Positions 6,557 through 14,293 of a DNA stretch of 22,122 nt are shown here, piece by piece. The stretch spans positions 1-22,122 of the forward strand of contig CAYMPQ010000023.1 of NCBI GenBank assembly GCA_964392345.1, written 5' to 3'. This DNA is from JAUVXY01 sp964392345 (lineage in GTDB: Bacteria > Actinomycetota > Humimicrobiia > Humimicrobiales > Humimicrobiaceae). How positions within the stretch are numbered: the first letter of the stretch is position 1; every line of letters begins with the position of its first letter. The position numbers and the translations under genes were made by a program. The notes below the pieces were generated by a model that was given only the letters and a program-made list of their open reading frames with translations, searched no databases and was not told the DNA's origin.

Positions 6557-7573
6557 ATGGCTAACTTAAAATTGACTAAATTTCTAAAGCAACTAAAAGA
6601 TGAACTTGGTGAATTGCCAAAAGATTTGCATATAACTCGTAAAGCAGGAGCATATGTTGCAATTTCAAATGGAAAAGTAATAAAAATAGGCAATCCCCAA
6701 ATAAAATATTGCCCTTTGTTTAAAATGCTTTTTAATAAAAAAATTATTGACCAAAAAGCAATAAAAGATAAGTTTAACTGGCAAATACAAAATTTGGGTA
6801 TGTTTTCATGCCACAGAACAATTACAAAAGATAAAATTATTGTTCCGTTTGGTGCTTCAGAAATTCTAATGTATGCTATCAAGAGAAAAGAAATTGATTG
6901 TGCTGTTATTGCCTGTGAGGGCGCAGGAACTATTGTAAGCAGTAACCCAGCTTTAATTCAAGGCATTGGTGCATATATGAATGGAATTTTTTACACAAGC
7001 CCAATAAAAGAAATTATTAATAAGATAAAACAAAATAATGGCATGGTGCTGGATGAAAACACAGCAAAAATAGACCAGTGCAATGGTGTAAAAAAAGCCC
7101 TTGAGTTGGGTTTTAAAAAAATTGCAGTTACTCTAAGGGGTGATGAGACTCAAATTTTAAAAAAAATTAGAAGTATCTCGCCTTCTAAAATTGAAAGAAT
7201 TACAGCTCTCTCTGTATGTAACTCGGGAATTACAAAAAAACAGGCTGAAATATTAAGAGATAAAGCAGATCTGATTTGGGCATGTGGTTCGCGCTATGTC
7301 AGGCAAATAGTTGGGCCCCAAGCAATTATACAGTTAGGTGTTAAAATACCTGTTTTTATTATGAGCCAGAATGGAATTGATTTAATAGCCAGCTATTCAG
7401 GAGATAATAATTTTAAGTCAAACCTTAAAAAAATTAAAAACAAACATTACATTACTTCAAACAAGTATAAAACCGGGGGCATTAAAGCAAGTATGGGAAA
7501 ATTTTATGTTTATTTATATGAAACAGAAAATCTGCCCATAACAACAGAGGATGAACCTACCCCGCTAATTTAG
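6557..7573 (+). CDS. DUF2099 protein, methanogenesis marker protein 8-like
   Basis: This 338-residue protein matches, from memory, the DUF2099 family, whose archaeal members are called methanogenesis marker protein 8. Features behind the call are KYCPL (50-54), FGASEILMYAIKR (98-110), IDCAVIACEGAGTIVSSNP (113-131), IQGIGAYMNGIFYTSPI (134-150), IDQCNGVKKALELGFKKIAVT (172-192), and a C-terminal part with ADLIWACGSRYVR and GVKIPVFIMSQNG. Several cysteines (52, 85, 115, 120, 175, 221, 243) could bind metal or a cluster. The biochemical function is not known to me. The gene is divergent from the thi operon and has no neighbour on its strand. The ATG has no clear Shine-Dalgarno site. The last 45 residues or so look like a lysine-rich extension. 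Confidence 0.75.
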   Translation: MANLKLTKFLKQLKDELGELPKDLHITRKAGAYVAISNGKVIKIGNPQIKYCPLFKMLFNKKIIDQKAIKDKFNWQIQNLGMFSCHRTITKDKIIVPFGASEILMYAIKRKEIDCAVIACEGAGTIVSSNPALIQGIGAYMNGIFYTSPIKEIINKIKQNNGMVLDENTAKIDQCNGVKKALELGFKKIAVTLRGDETQILKKIRSISPSKIERITALSVCNSGITKKQAEILRDKADLIWACGSRYVRQIVGPQAIIQLGVKIPVFIMSQNGIDLIASYSGDNNFKSNLKKIKNKHYITSNKYKTGGIKASMGKFYVYLYETENLPITTEDEPTPLI

Positions 7574-7631
7574 CCTGGTTAAAATAATCAAAGCTTACTT
7601 TTAATGCCTGAATTCATGAAAAAATGGTGAA

Positions 7632-7717
7632 AATCCCATTGTTATTACAGAAATGTCGGAAAAGGCAGGCAGAAAAAAGAAGAAGAAAGTGGACTGTATG
7701 CTTATGATATTATTTCA
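7632..7717 (+). pseudogene. Possible frameshifted clpP 5' remnant
   Basis: One plus-strand frame gives NPIVITEMSEKAG (from 7632). A different frame, after an A/G-rich run, gives EEESGLYAYDIISR (7679-7720). Joined, they resemble the N-terminus of ClpP (a PIVIE-type start followed by ERAYDIYSRLL). The match is short and needs a frameshift; the rest of the gene is absent, the downstream DNA being the end of the epimerase gene. A chance resemblance is quite possible. Confidence 0.2.
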
Positions 7718-8984
7718 CGCTCATCAAAAGCTTATTTAACAGATCGATGCTTAAGACTGTTGACCTAATGGTATGGTAATTAATCTTCCAGGAATTTCCC
7801 ATATGCTGCCACAACACTTCTCCCTTACTGGTAAGAAGCGGCCACCATTCACCAGTAGAATGATTAATTACTTTGTTGAATATAAAATTATGAACATTTT
7901 TATATACTTTCCAATATGTTTTATAGCCAAATAAATTACAAGCATAGAGAATTCCGATCATGGCTTCTGCTTGCTGCCAAAATTCTTTTTGGTCGTCAGT
8001 TACTTTACCATTGTGCAAGCCCTCTACATAGATTCCGCCATATTTATAATCAATTCCAAACTTTACAGTATGATCAATGATCTTTTTAATCAATGGAGAA
8101 TATTTGTTTAAGTCAATTCCCAATTCTTCCAACGCAGTGCACAGCAGCCACGTAAACTCAATATTATGACCATATGATGTTATGTTTTTTGGATTACTTT
8201 TTGTTCCATTATCTTCAAACCTATCCATCCCCCACACAATATCTAATTTAACATTGGGTGCTAATTTCCAGTCAACCGTGAATTGAGGCATTCCGGTGCC
8301 ATAGTCAGGATGCAGCATTCTATATTTAATAATATCAATTATTTCTAAAAGTTTGCGTCTGGAAAGATGGTCCTTTTTGCATTTAAATATGTTTGTAAAT
8401 GATTCCATAAGATGCATATGGACATCAAAAGTTTTCCTATCGCTTCCAACAACATTTGAACTTACCAAATCCCAGTCCCTGTTCATTATCTCAAAATAGC
8501 CGCCATTAAAGGAGTCAGTGCAGTGTTTCAAAACCAGATCAAAAGTTTTTTCTGCATAATCTAAACTCTTTTTATCTCCAGTGGCTAAGAAATGTTCACA
8601 TAAAGAATAAATAGCAAAACTTTGGCCATATAATATTTTCTTATCATCCAAAATATTTCCTTCTCTATCCGCCATCCAATAAAACCCGCCATAAGTTTTA
8701 TCCCATAGTTTCTCTATCAGGAAATTTATGCCTTCCGTAGCAAAGCTCCCCCATTTATTATTACCATAGCCATACTTTTGAGCCAATGAAAAAGAATAGA
8801 TCACACGGGTTTGTGAAATCAGTGATTTTTCATTCACTTGAGTGTCTTCCCCGTTTTTATCAAAATGAGTGATAAAACCACCATTTTTATAATCCATGCA
8901 ACGATCCAGCCAAAAAGGCAGGAGTTCCTCTTTTAAATATTTTTCAAGTTCTAATTTTGAGTTTAAGATTTCATCCTTAATCAA
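7710..8984 (-). CDS. AGE-family sugar 2-epimerase
   Basis: The 424-residue protein is an (alpha/alpha)6-barrel of the N-acylglucosamine / cellobiose 2-epimerase family. Expected active-site regions are visible: QTRVIYSFS (58-66, arginine 60), FDVHMHLMES (186-195), YGHNIEFTWLL (271-281), EFWQQAEAM (334-342) and KINYHTIRS (400-408). Histidines 273 and 404 are in the right places for the acid-base pair that inverts C2 of an aldose. The substrate (free sugar, N-acyl sugar or disaccharide) cannot be read from sequence. It is the last gene of the sugar operon, 36 bases after the kinase-phosphatase fusion. The start is TTG at 8984, fixed by GGGAGGT six bases upstream. No signal peptide is seen, so it should act in the cytoplasm. 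Confidence 0.85.
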   Translation of the reverse strand: MIKDEILNSKLELEKYLKEELLPFWLDRCMDYKNGGFITHFDKNGEDTQVNEKSLISQTRVIYSFSLAQKYGYGNNKWGSFATEGINFLIEKLWDKTYGGFYWMADREGNILDDKKILYGQSFAIYSLCEHFLATGDKKSLDYAEKTFDLVLKHCTDSFNGGYFEIMNRDWDLVSSNVVGSDRKTFDVHMHLMESFTNIFKCKKDHLSRRKLLEIIDIIKYRMLHPDYGTGMPQFTVDWKLAPNVKLDIVWGMDRFEDNGTKSNPKNITSYGHNIEFTWLLCTALEELGIDLNKYSPLIKKIIDHTVKFGIDYKYGGIYVEGLHNGKVTDDQKEFWQQAEAMIGILYACNLFGYKTYWKVYKNVHNFIFNKVINHSTGEWWPLLTSKGEVLWQHMGNSWKINYHTIRSTVLSIDLLNKLLMSVK

Positions 8985-8990
8985 ATCAAC

Positions 8991-8997
8991 ACCTCCC
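8991..8997 (-). promoter_or_regulatory. Ribosome-binding site fixing the TTG start
   Basis: The minus strand reads GGGAGGT, six bases before TTG at 8984. No in-frame ATG is suitably close, so the TTG is the likely initiator of the epimerase gene. Confidence 0.75.
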
Positions 8998-9020
8998 TAT
9001 CGTGATAATGCAACAAGAGA

Positions 9021-10934
9021 TTAACCACAAGCCTGTTGAAATAACAGACCGAGCAACTTAATATATTGTGAAAAGTCAGGAATAATCACATGCGCTCCAG
9101 ATTTTATCAGTCTCTCTCTTTTTTCTATATTCAGGCCATATCTTCTTATCTCGTCACTTGCTACCCCGATGGCTATTCCTCCGTTCCTTCTGCATTCATA
9201 CATTTCTACCGGGCCGTCTCCAAACACAGCAAGCTCCTTGCCTTGCAGATGATTCTCTTCTATGATTTTTTCAATAACCATTTTTTTTGAGAATTTTTCT
9301 ACATCGTCCAATGCACCATATATGCCACCCTCAAATAGATGCGCGTATCCCAATATTTTTGCTTCGTTTACCACATCTTTTTTATCTGTTCCGCTGGTAA
9401 GATATAAAGATATGCCTGAGTCTTTTAGTCTCTGTAAAAATTTAATGGCCCCTTTTATGATAAAATCCTCAAAATTCAATTCACATGACTCTATTTTTTT
9501 AATTCGCTTATTTATCATTTTCATTAGCTCATTATTATATATCTTCTTATACCCAAACTTATCCAGGATCATATTTTCCGGAACAAGGTTAAATTCTTTT
9601 ACCATCTCTACCAGTTCTTCCATCTGCAGTATAGTTTGAATTCCAGTAGATCTATCAATATAGTCCTGGACTCTTTTTTTTATCCTGCCTAAAAGTACTA
9701 AATCAACATCCTGATATTTGTCTCCGCAAATTGATTTGATCATTACATCTTCTATGATCTTTTCCCAGCCTTGCCGCAAGACACTTATGGTTCCATCATG
9801 GTCAAAAATTACATGTTTTATTTTTCCAATTTTCATTGTTTTTAAATCAGTGCAAAGTTCGAATTCAGAATCTTTTAAGTATTTTGATTTTCTAATATCT
9901 TCAGCAAGCTCCGGCAGATAAATATATCTTATATCTTTACTGGCTTCTATGATCTCACTGACAGAAGCAGTCCCAGTCTTAAAAAGTTTTTTAACAGTTA
10001 CCGATGCAGCCATATTTGCAAATACTGCAGCTTCCCCTGGTTTTAACTTTGAAGCTAAACAGAGGGCAATGGCACTTACTACAGTATCTCCTGCCCCTAC
10101 CGGGTCAATCTCTTTTAAAATTTGAATACCTTCTATGATGGAAAATCCATCAGCATCCGCAACTGCCAGGCCTTTACTGCCCCTGGTTATAAATACAGGT
10201 TTTTTTGATTCTTTAAAAAGACTGGAAGAGATCTCTTCAATAGTCGCTATATCCATGTCTTTGCTTCCATCTATTTTTAGCCCTGCTAATTTAACGGCTT
10301 CTTGCTCATTAAGCTTTCTATAAGTATTTTTAATCACATGGCCATAATCCCTGGTATCTGACAACACTATTTTATCACTGTGTTTTTTTATCAAACCATT
10401 GATTCTTTCTAATAAAATAGGGCTACTTATACTGTTGGGAACTTGCTGATTAAGAATAAATACATCACTTTCTTCTAACGCTTTATCTATATGGCTTATA
10501 ATTCTTTCTTCAGTTTCTTCTGTCATTTTATTGAAAAACCCAAAATCTATTCTATTTTTTTCTTTTCCATTAAGATACCTCTTCCCAAATGCTACGGTGT
10601 CATAACCATCATTTTGAATTATCATATACTCAGTATTTATTCCAAGCTCCTTAAACTGCCTTAAGATTTCTTTTCCAAATATATCATTTCCAATTACTCC
10701 TATTGTGGAAATAACTTTTGGCTCTAAGGCTGCCAGGTTTGCCACTATATTTGAAGCACCGCCCAGACTGTAGCACTGGTATCTAACGGCCTGGCCCATA
10801 AGACCGGTTTCTACAGAAACTTCAGAGTATCCAGGGTCCAGGATCCAGTATGCATCAAGACAATAATCCCCATATATTGCTACTTTTACTTTTTTAAATT
10901 TTTCTGCAATTTCTTTTATTCTTTTTTCATCCAT
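9021..10934 (-). CDS. PfkB sugar kinase-HAD phosphatase fusion, HldE-kinase-like
   Basis: This 637-residue protein has two enzymes in one chain. Residues 1-335 form a ribokinase/PfkB domain most like the kinase half of HldE (heptose-7-phosphate kinase): VAIYGDYCLDAYW (18-30), GGASN (58-62) and the catalytic anion-hole motif DPVGAGDT (277-284). Residues 372-637 form a HAD phosphatase: nucleophile motif FDHDGT (377-382), TSGT (513-516), lysines 550-551 and GDGPVE (572-577), with a helical cap in between. Bacterial HldE normally carries a C-terminal nucleotidyltransferase; here a phosphatase takes that place. A kinase adding a phosphate and a phosphatase removing one recall HldE kinase plus GmhB, but this HAD domain is larger than GmhB and looks more like the beta-phosphoglucomutase type. 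It follows the GmhA-like gene by ten bases. Confidence 0.85.
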   Translation of the reverse strand: MDEKRIKEIAEKFKKVKVAIYGDYCLDAYWILDPGYSEVSVETGLMGQAVRYQCYSLGGASNIVANLAALEPKVISTIGVIGNDIFGKEILRQFKELGINTEYMIIQNDGYDTVAFGKRYLNGKEKNRIDFGFFNKMTEETEERIISHIDKALEESDVFILNQQVPNSISSPILLERINGLIKKHSDKIVLSDTRDYGHVIKNTYRKLNEQEAVKLAGLKIDGSKDMDIATIEEISSSLFKESKKPVFITRGSKGLAVADADGFSIIEGIQILKEIDPVGAGDTVVSAIALCLASKLKPGEAAVFANMAASVTVKKLFKTGTASVSEIIEASKDIRYIYLPELAEDIRKSKYLKDSEFELCTDLKTMKIGKIKHVIFDHDGTISVLRQGWEKIIEDVMIKSICGDKYQDVDLVLLGRIKKRVQDYIDRSTGIQTILQMEELVEMVKEFNLVPENMILDKFGYKKIYNNELMKMINKRIKKIESCELNFEDFIIKGAIKFLQRLKDSGISLYLTSGTDKKDVVNEAKILGYAHLFEGGIYGALDDVEKFSKKMVIEKIIEENHLQGKELAVFGDGPVEMYECRRNGGIAIGVASDEIRRYGLNIEKRERLIKSGAHVIIPDFSQYIKLLGLLFQQACG

Positions 10935-10944
10935 TTTTTACTCT

Positions 10945-11508
10945 TTAAAATGGGGCCTCAATTAATTTACAGATTAAATGGTAGGCTACTTGATGTATTT
11001 CCTGTGCCAGGCTGGTCACCTCTGTTCCTGCTGAAAGGCAGATATCCGATATTTTCTCCAGCTCGCTCCCCTTCCTACCTGTAAAAGTTATTAATTTTGC
11101 CTTTCTTTCTTTAGCAACCTTTGCAGCCTTTAGTATATTAGGTGAAGAACCACTGGTTGAAAAAACCCACAGTATATCTTTCTCATTAATTAGCGCCTCT
11201 ATTTGCCTTGAAAAAATATCGTCAAAACTAAAATCATTTCCTATGCATGTCAATACAGAGGTATCAGTTGATAGTGAAATAGCAGGAAGTGCTCTCCGGT
11301 TTTTAGTAAACCTGCCAATCAATTCTCCTGCAACATGCTGTGCATCAGCTGCTGACCCTCCATTTCCGCAGAGATATATAGTGCCTTTATTCTTTATGGA
11401 ACCTGCGATAACCTCGGACACTTTTGTAATGGTGCCCAGGCTTTCACTTCCCAATTCCTGGATTAATTTCTTGTGCAAGTTTAAATAATTTTGTATTTCT
11501 TCTTTCAT
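10945..11508 (-). CDS. gmhA: GmhA-like sugar-phosphate isomerase (SIS domain)
   Basis: A 187-residue single SIS-domain protein of the phosphoheptose isomerase type, which converts sedoheptulose 7-phosphate to heptose 7-phosphate. Marks are LCGNGGSAADAQHVAGEL (46-63) and the phosphate loop STSGSSPN (117-124). The zinc-site residues of GmhA have counterparts: H58, E62, then Q169 and H177 with the eight-residue spacing expected. It lies eight bases after the DHS-like gene, with AGGAG just before the ATG. The following gene starts with an HldE-like kinase domain, in line with consecutive steps. GmhA-type proteins with altered sugar specificity are known, so the exact substrate is inferred, not shown. 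Confidence 0.85.
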   Translation of the reverse strand: MKEEIQNYLNLHKKLIQELGSESLGTITKVSEVIAGSIKNKGTIYLCGNGGSAADAQHVAGELIGRFTKNRRALPAISLSTDTSVLTCIGNDFSFDDIFSRQIEALINEKDILWVFSTSGSSPNILKAAKVAKERKAKLITFTGRKGSELEKISDICLSAGTEVTSLAQEIHQVAYHLICKLIEAPF

Positions 11509-11516
11509 GGCAGCTC

Positions 11517-12554
11517 CTATAATTTCAAATTCTCAAGAATATTTTTATATAATAAAGGTAATGTGGTCCTCTGATCGCCTTTTATATAAATACCTTCTCC
11601 TCCTAAAGATTTTGGGATTCTACATACCAGGCTTTTTTGATCTCTGAAATAGTAGTTTTCCGAACATTGGTCCGGTGCACTTTTTGAATAACCGCTTCTT
11701 ATATCAAAATCTGCAACCAAGAAATCATCTGGTTTTTTACCAGCATTGCAAGCCATTGAGACTGCTTTTAATATTACTTCCGGACCGGTTACCGCACTTC
11801 CAATATTTATTATCACCCCACCTTGTGTAAATTTTGTTATCTCATTTACTAAAATAAGAAAATCCCTGCCTGAACACCCGCCCTTGTATCTGCCATTAAA
11901 AGTACAGAGTTGGTCAATAACATCGGTCCCGATTCCTACATGAACAGTAAAAGGCACATTTTCTTTATAACAATTTGCCACCAGGCTAATATCAGGGTAT
12001 TTAAAAGTAATCTTTTTGCCTTCGGTTAGAAGTTCGCTGGCTATTCTTCTGGAGAAAGATTCTTCTGACATAAATTTACCAATAGCCTCGCCAAAACCCA
12101 GCTCACACCTATCTCCAATTTCAAGTGCTTTGTTTATATAATTAAACTCATAAGCCATACCGAATTGTCCCTTCTTCAGCACACTGGGAACATCTTCGCT
12201 GGTTTCACCTATTAATGCTAACTCAAAATCATGAATTATGGTTGCGCCGTTTCCTCCAATTAATGTAACAAGGCCTCTTTTGACCAAATCAATCAAAACA
12301 GGGCCCAGACCATTTTTTATAAGGTGCGCTCCTGTAAAAATAATAACCGGCTTGCCATCAGCCCTGAACTCAATTAGTTTTTTTGATAAATCTCTTATTT
12401 TTTTGATTGTACTTTGAGTTGCTTTAAAATTCTGTTCCCTATAAGTAGAAAGGTCTTTAAAATCTTCTATTTTAACCTTACTGATTCTTTCTTTAACTGG
12501 ATAAGTTTTTATATTTTCTGAATCAAAGATCTCAAATTTTCCCTTGTATTCCAT
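11517..12554 (-). CDS. Deoxyhypusine synthase-like protein of unknown function
   Basis: About 345 residues, resembling bacterial members of the deoxyhypusine synthase superfamily (Rossmann-like, NAD-binding). The features are VIIFTGAHLIKNGL (71-84), LIGGNGATIIHDFELALIGE (99-118), TSEDV, GQFGMAYEFN, HVGIGTDVIDQ (206-216), NIGSAVTGPEV, and a C-terminal strand ending TLPLLYKNIL. The segment that in true DHS carries the catalytic lysine (EAxSWGK) is replaced by unrelated sequence around residues 294-313, so spermidine-to-eIF5A transfer is unlikely. Bacteria lack eIF5A in any case. An NAD-dependent reaction on a sugar or amine is conceivable but not shown. The ATG at 12554 overlaps the amidohydrolase stop (TGATG), with GAGG upstream; a TTG three bases earlier is the alternative. 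Confidence 0.6.
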   Translation of the reverse strand: MEYKGKFEIFDSENIKTYPVKERISKVKIEDFKDLSTYREQNFKATQSTIKKIRDLSKKLIEFRADGKPVIIFTGAHLIKNGLGPVLIDLVKRGLVTLIGGNGATIIHDFELALIGETSEDVPSVLKKGQFGMAYEFNYINKALEIGDRCELGFGEAIGKFMSEESFSRRIASELLTEGKKITFKYPDISLVANCYKENVPFTVHVGIGTDVIDQLCTFNGRYKGGCSGRDFLILVNEITKFTQGGVIINIGSAVTGPEVILKAVSMACNAGKKPDDFLVADFDIRSGYSKSAPDQCSENYYFRDQKSLVCRIPKSLGGEGIYIKGDQRTTLPLLYKNILENLKL

Positions 12555-13870
12555 CAAACCTCGATTTTAAGTTTAAATATCTCTTTGGGATTATCATAGA
12601 AAAACATTTTGGAGACTTCTTTAGCTTTATCTATGTCAAACAGGCCTTCTTCCACTTTAATGGATAAAGCTTTTGCCACATTTTTCTTAGCCAGCTGCAA
12701 GTGTCCGTATACACCGTCTATAAATAGATAATCTCCTCCAAAGGCTGATATCTTATTTAATGGTACCGTATCTATCCACTCAAGAAGGCTGACTACTGAT
12801 GCATTGGGTGATACGATATGAGCCCAGCACATATCTATATACACATTGGGATAGTTCTTAGCCAGTACTGTAAGTTCGTTCTGGTATGGATAACTTATAT
12901 GAAATATGTCAAAGGTCACATCAGGATACTGCAAAAATAGATTTGATAGAAGTTCCGGATTTGAATTAGACAGTATGTTTCCATTCCCTTCCTGAATACC
13001 GGTATGTATTTGGAGCACAAGGTTCTTTTTATTTGCAATGTCTAATATATAGTGAGCCATATAATCCTGAAAAGCCTTGCCGTTTTCTGCTATTCTTTCC
13101 TCCCAGTCCGGAATATGTTTTGTATCAAATATATTGTTAAACTCTTCTTCTGCCCTTGATCTTGACACTCTCTCATATTTTAAAGTTCTCTGATAAGCCA
13201 GAGGATTTTTCAGCGCTACTGCCCCCATTTTATATGCTTTATCTATTAAGACTTCAGCTGCTTCAAGCCAGCGGTCAAAGGAAGTAATCCTAATGCCTGA
13301 TTGTTTTTCTACTTTTTCAATTTTAGCCCACAAATCAGGGTATACTAAATCACTTATCGCATAAACAGGGCTATACAGGTCCCTGTCACAATATATGCTC
13401 CTCTCATCTTTAGGATTATAGTCTTTATCAAGTGTTTCTACATTAAGCAGGCTTGTTGCTATTTTGCATCTGTCTTTTAGAACCTTTTTAAAGTATCCGG
13501 GCTTCAAAGTTTCTAAAAACTTATTATTTAATTCTTCTATAGTGGACCCATCAATTTTATCGATGCCGTATAGTTCCTGTGCCGCAATATCCAAGGCCCT
13601 GCCGTATCCTGTGAATCTTGAAACTTCCCAATATGGTTCTACTATTTTCCATTTTTCCATAATGGTAAGTTTTTCTTCAATTATTCTCTGGCGGTCATCT
13701 TTGGCCAGTCCCGCTGACACCAGATCGCGATCAAAGTAATGGGACATGTACTCTTTTATAATATCTGCATCTTTGTCCCTGTCTTTTTCATTTGAGGGAA
13801 GATGTTCGTGGGTGTCTATAATCTCCAGGGTATTAATATGATCTAATAAATCTCTGTATGTTTTATCCAT
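12554..13870 (-). CDS. Amidohydrolase family 2 (TIM-barrel metal hydrolase)
   Basis: A protein of about 438 residues with the metal-dependent amidohydrolase pattern. Numbered from the longer frame to ATG 13888, these are DTHEHL (25-30) on the first strand, a possible active-site lysine in VALKNPLAY, QIHTG (293-297), DIFHISYP (327-334) and the late aspartate in AFGGDY (382-387). The layout resembles amidohydrolase-2 proteins and, more distantly, uronate isomerase. The substrate is unknown; lactone or sugar-acid hydrolysis, decarboxylation or isomerisation would all fit a sugar operon. The start at 13870 is preferred because AAAGGAAAGAG precedes it; the longer frame has no such site. It is the first gene of the operon and its stop overlaps the next start. 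No signal peptide is seen. Confidence 0.75.
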   Translation of the reverse strand: MDKTYRDLLDHINTLEIIDTHEHLPSNEKDRDKDADIIKEYMSHYFDRDLVSAGLAKDDRQRIIEEKLTIMEKWKIVEPYWEVSRFTGYGRALDIAAQELYGIDKIDGSTIEELNNKFLETLKPGYFKKVLKDRCKIATSLLNVETLDKDYNPKDERSIYCDRDLYSPVYAISDLVYPDLWAKIEKVEKQSGIRITSFDRWLEAAEVLIDKAYKMGAVALKNPLAYQRTLKYERVSRSRAEEEFNNIFDTKHIPDWEERIAENGKAFQDYMAHYILDIANKKNLVLQIHTGIQEGNGNILSNSNPELLSNLFLQYPDVTFDIFHISYPYQNELTVLAKNYPNVYIDMCWAHIVSPNASVVSLLEWIDTVPLNKISAFGGDYLFIDGVYGHLQLAKKNVAKALSIKVEEGLFDIDKAKEVSKMFFYDNPKEIFKLKIEV

Positions 13871-13995
13871 CTCTTTCCTTTCCCGCATAATAAAGTAGAA
13901 ATAATGATAATTTACCGGTATATATTTTCTGTACTTTAATGAAGTTCTTTAATGTATTGTCTAACAGTCTCCAAAATATGTAAATAATTTAATAG

Positions 13996-14063
13996 AAAAA
14001 AAAGGAAGTTCCTATAAATCTTCGTCAACGCATAGGCATCCAGCTACAGCAATCCGAACTTCC
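13996..14063 (-). terminator. Stem followed by eight T, upstream of the sugar operon
   Basis: On the minus strand GGAAGTTC (14063-14056) pairs with GAACTTCC (14011-14004) and is followed by eight T (14003-13996). The loop is 44 bases, long for a simple terminator but possible if it holds an inner fold. It lies about 125 bases before the amidohydrolase start, so it could be an attenuator of the operon or the end of an unrelated minus-strand transcript. Confidence 0.35.
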
Positions 14064-14133
14064 GGGAAGAATAAAAGTTTGGGAAGCACTGGATGAAAGT
14101 ACAGAAAAAAACTTGCGTAACCGAAGATTATAA
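13996..14133 (+). pseudogene. Start-less open frame that looks protein-like
   Basis: Plus frame 1 is open from just after a TAG (13993-13995) to TAA at 14131-14133. The translation contains INLRQRIGIQLQQSELPG and KVWEALDESTEKNLRNRRL, with a protein-like composition. There is no ATG, GTG or TTG near its beginning. It may be a truncated gene or chance. It overlaps the stem described on the minus strand, and only one of the two readings may be real. Confidence 0.25.
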
Positions 14134-14293
14134 TTCATTTATTGATAATGACAAAAATTTAAACAGTGAAGTTCAATTTGTAATGCAGACCGAAGAAATT
14201 AAAATGGACAAGCCTGAAACTGTTAAAGTACAGGTAAATCCAGATGACAATCTGACATTTTTCCAAAGAATTTTAAGGTGGTTCAAGAAATAG
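14093..14293 (+). CDS. Small hypothetical protein, 66 residues
   Basis: Frame from ATG 14093 to TAG, giving an acidic middle (EEIKMDKPETVKVQVNPDD) and a basic amphipathic end (FFQRILRWFKK). No family is recognised and no good ribosome-binding site precedes the ATG. The sequence is not low-complexity, and the charged pattern is more protein-like than most shadow frames. It overlaps the end of the start-less frame 13996-14133 in another frame, so the two could be parts of one frameshifted gene. No flanking gene suggests a role. Confidence 0.35.
   Translation: MKVQKKTCVTEDYNSFIDNDKNLNSEVQFVMQTEEIKMDKPETVKVQVNPDDNLTFFQRILRWFKK

Noticed and set aside
6496..6882. Minus-strand 128-codon frame over the start of the DUF2099 gene
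   Set aside because: It is a shadow of the recognised plus-strand protein, with a hydrophobic mirror composition.
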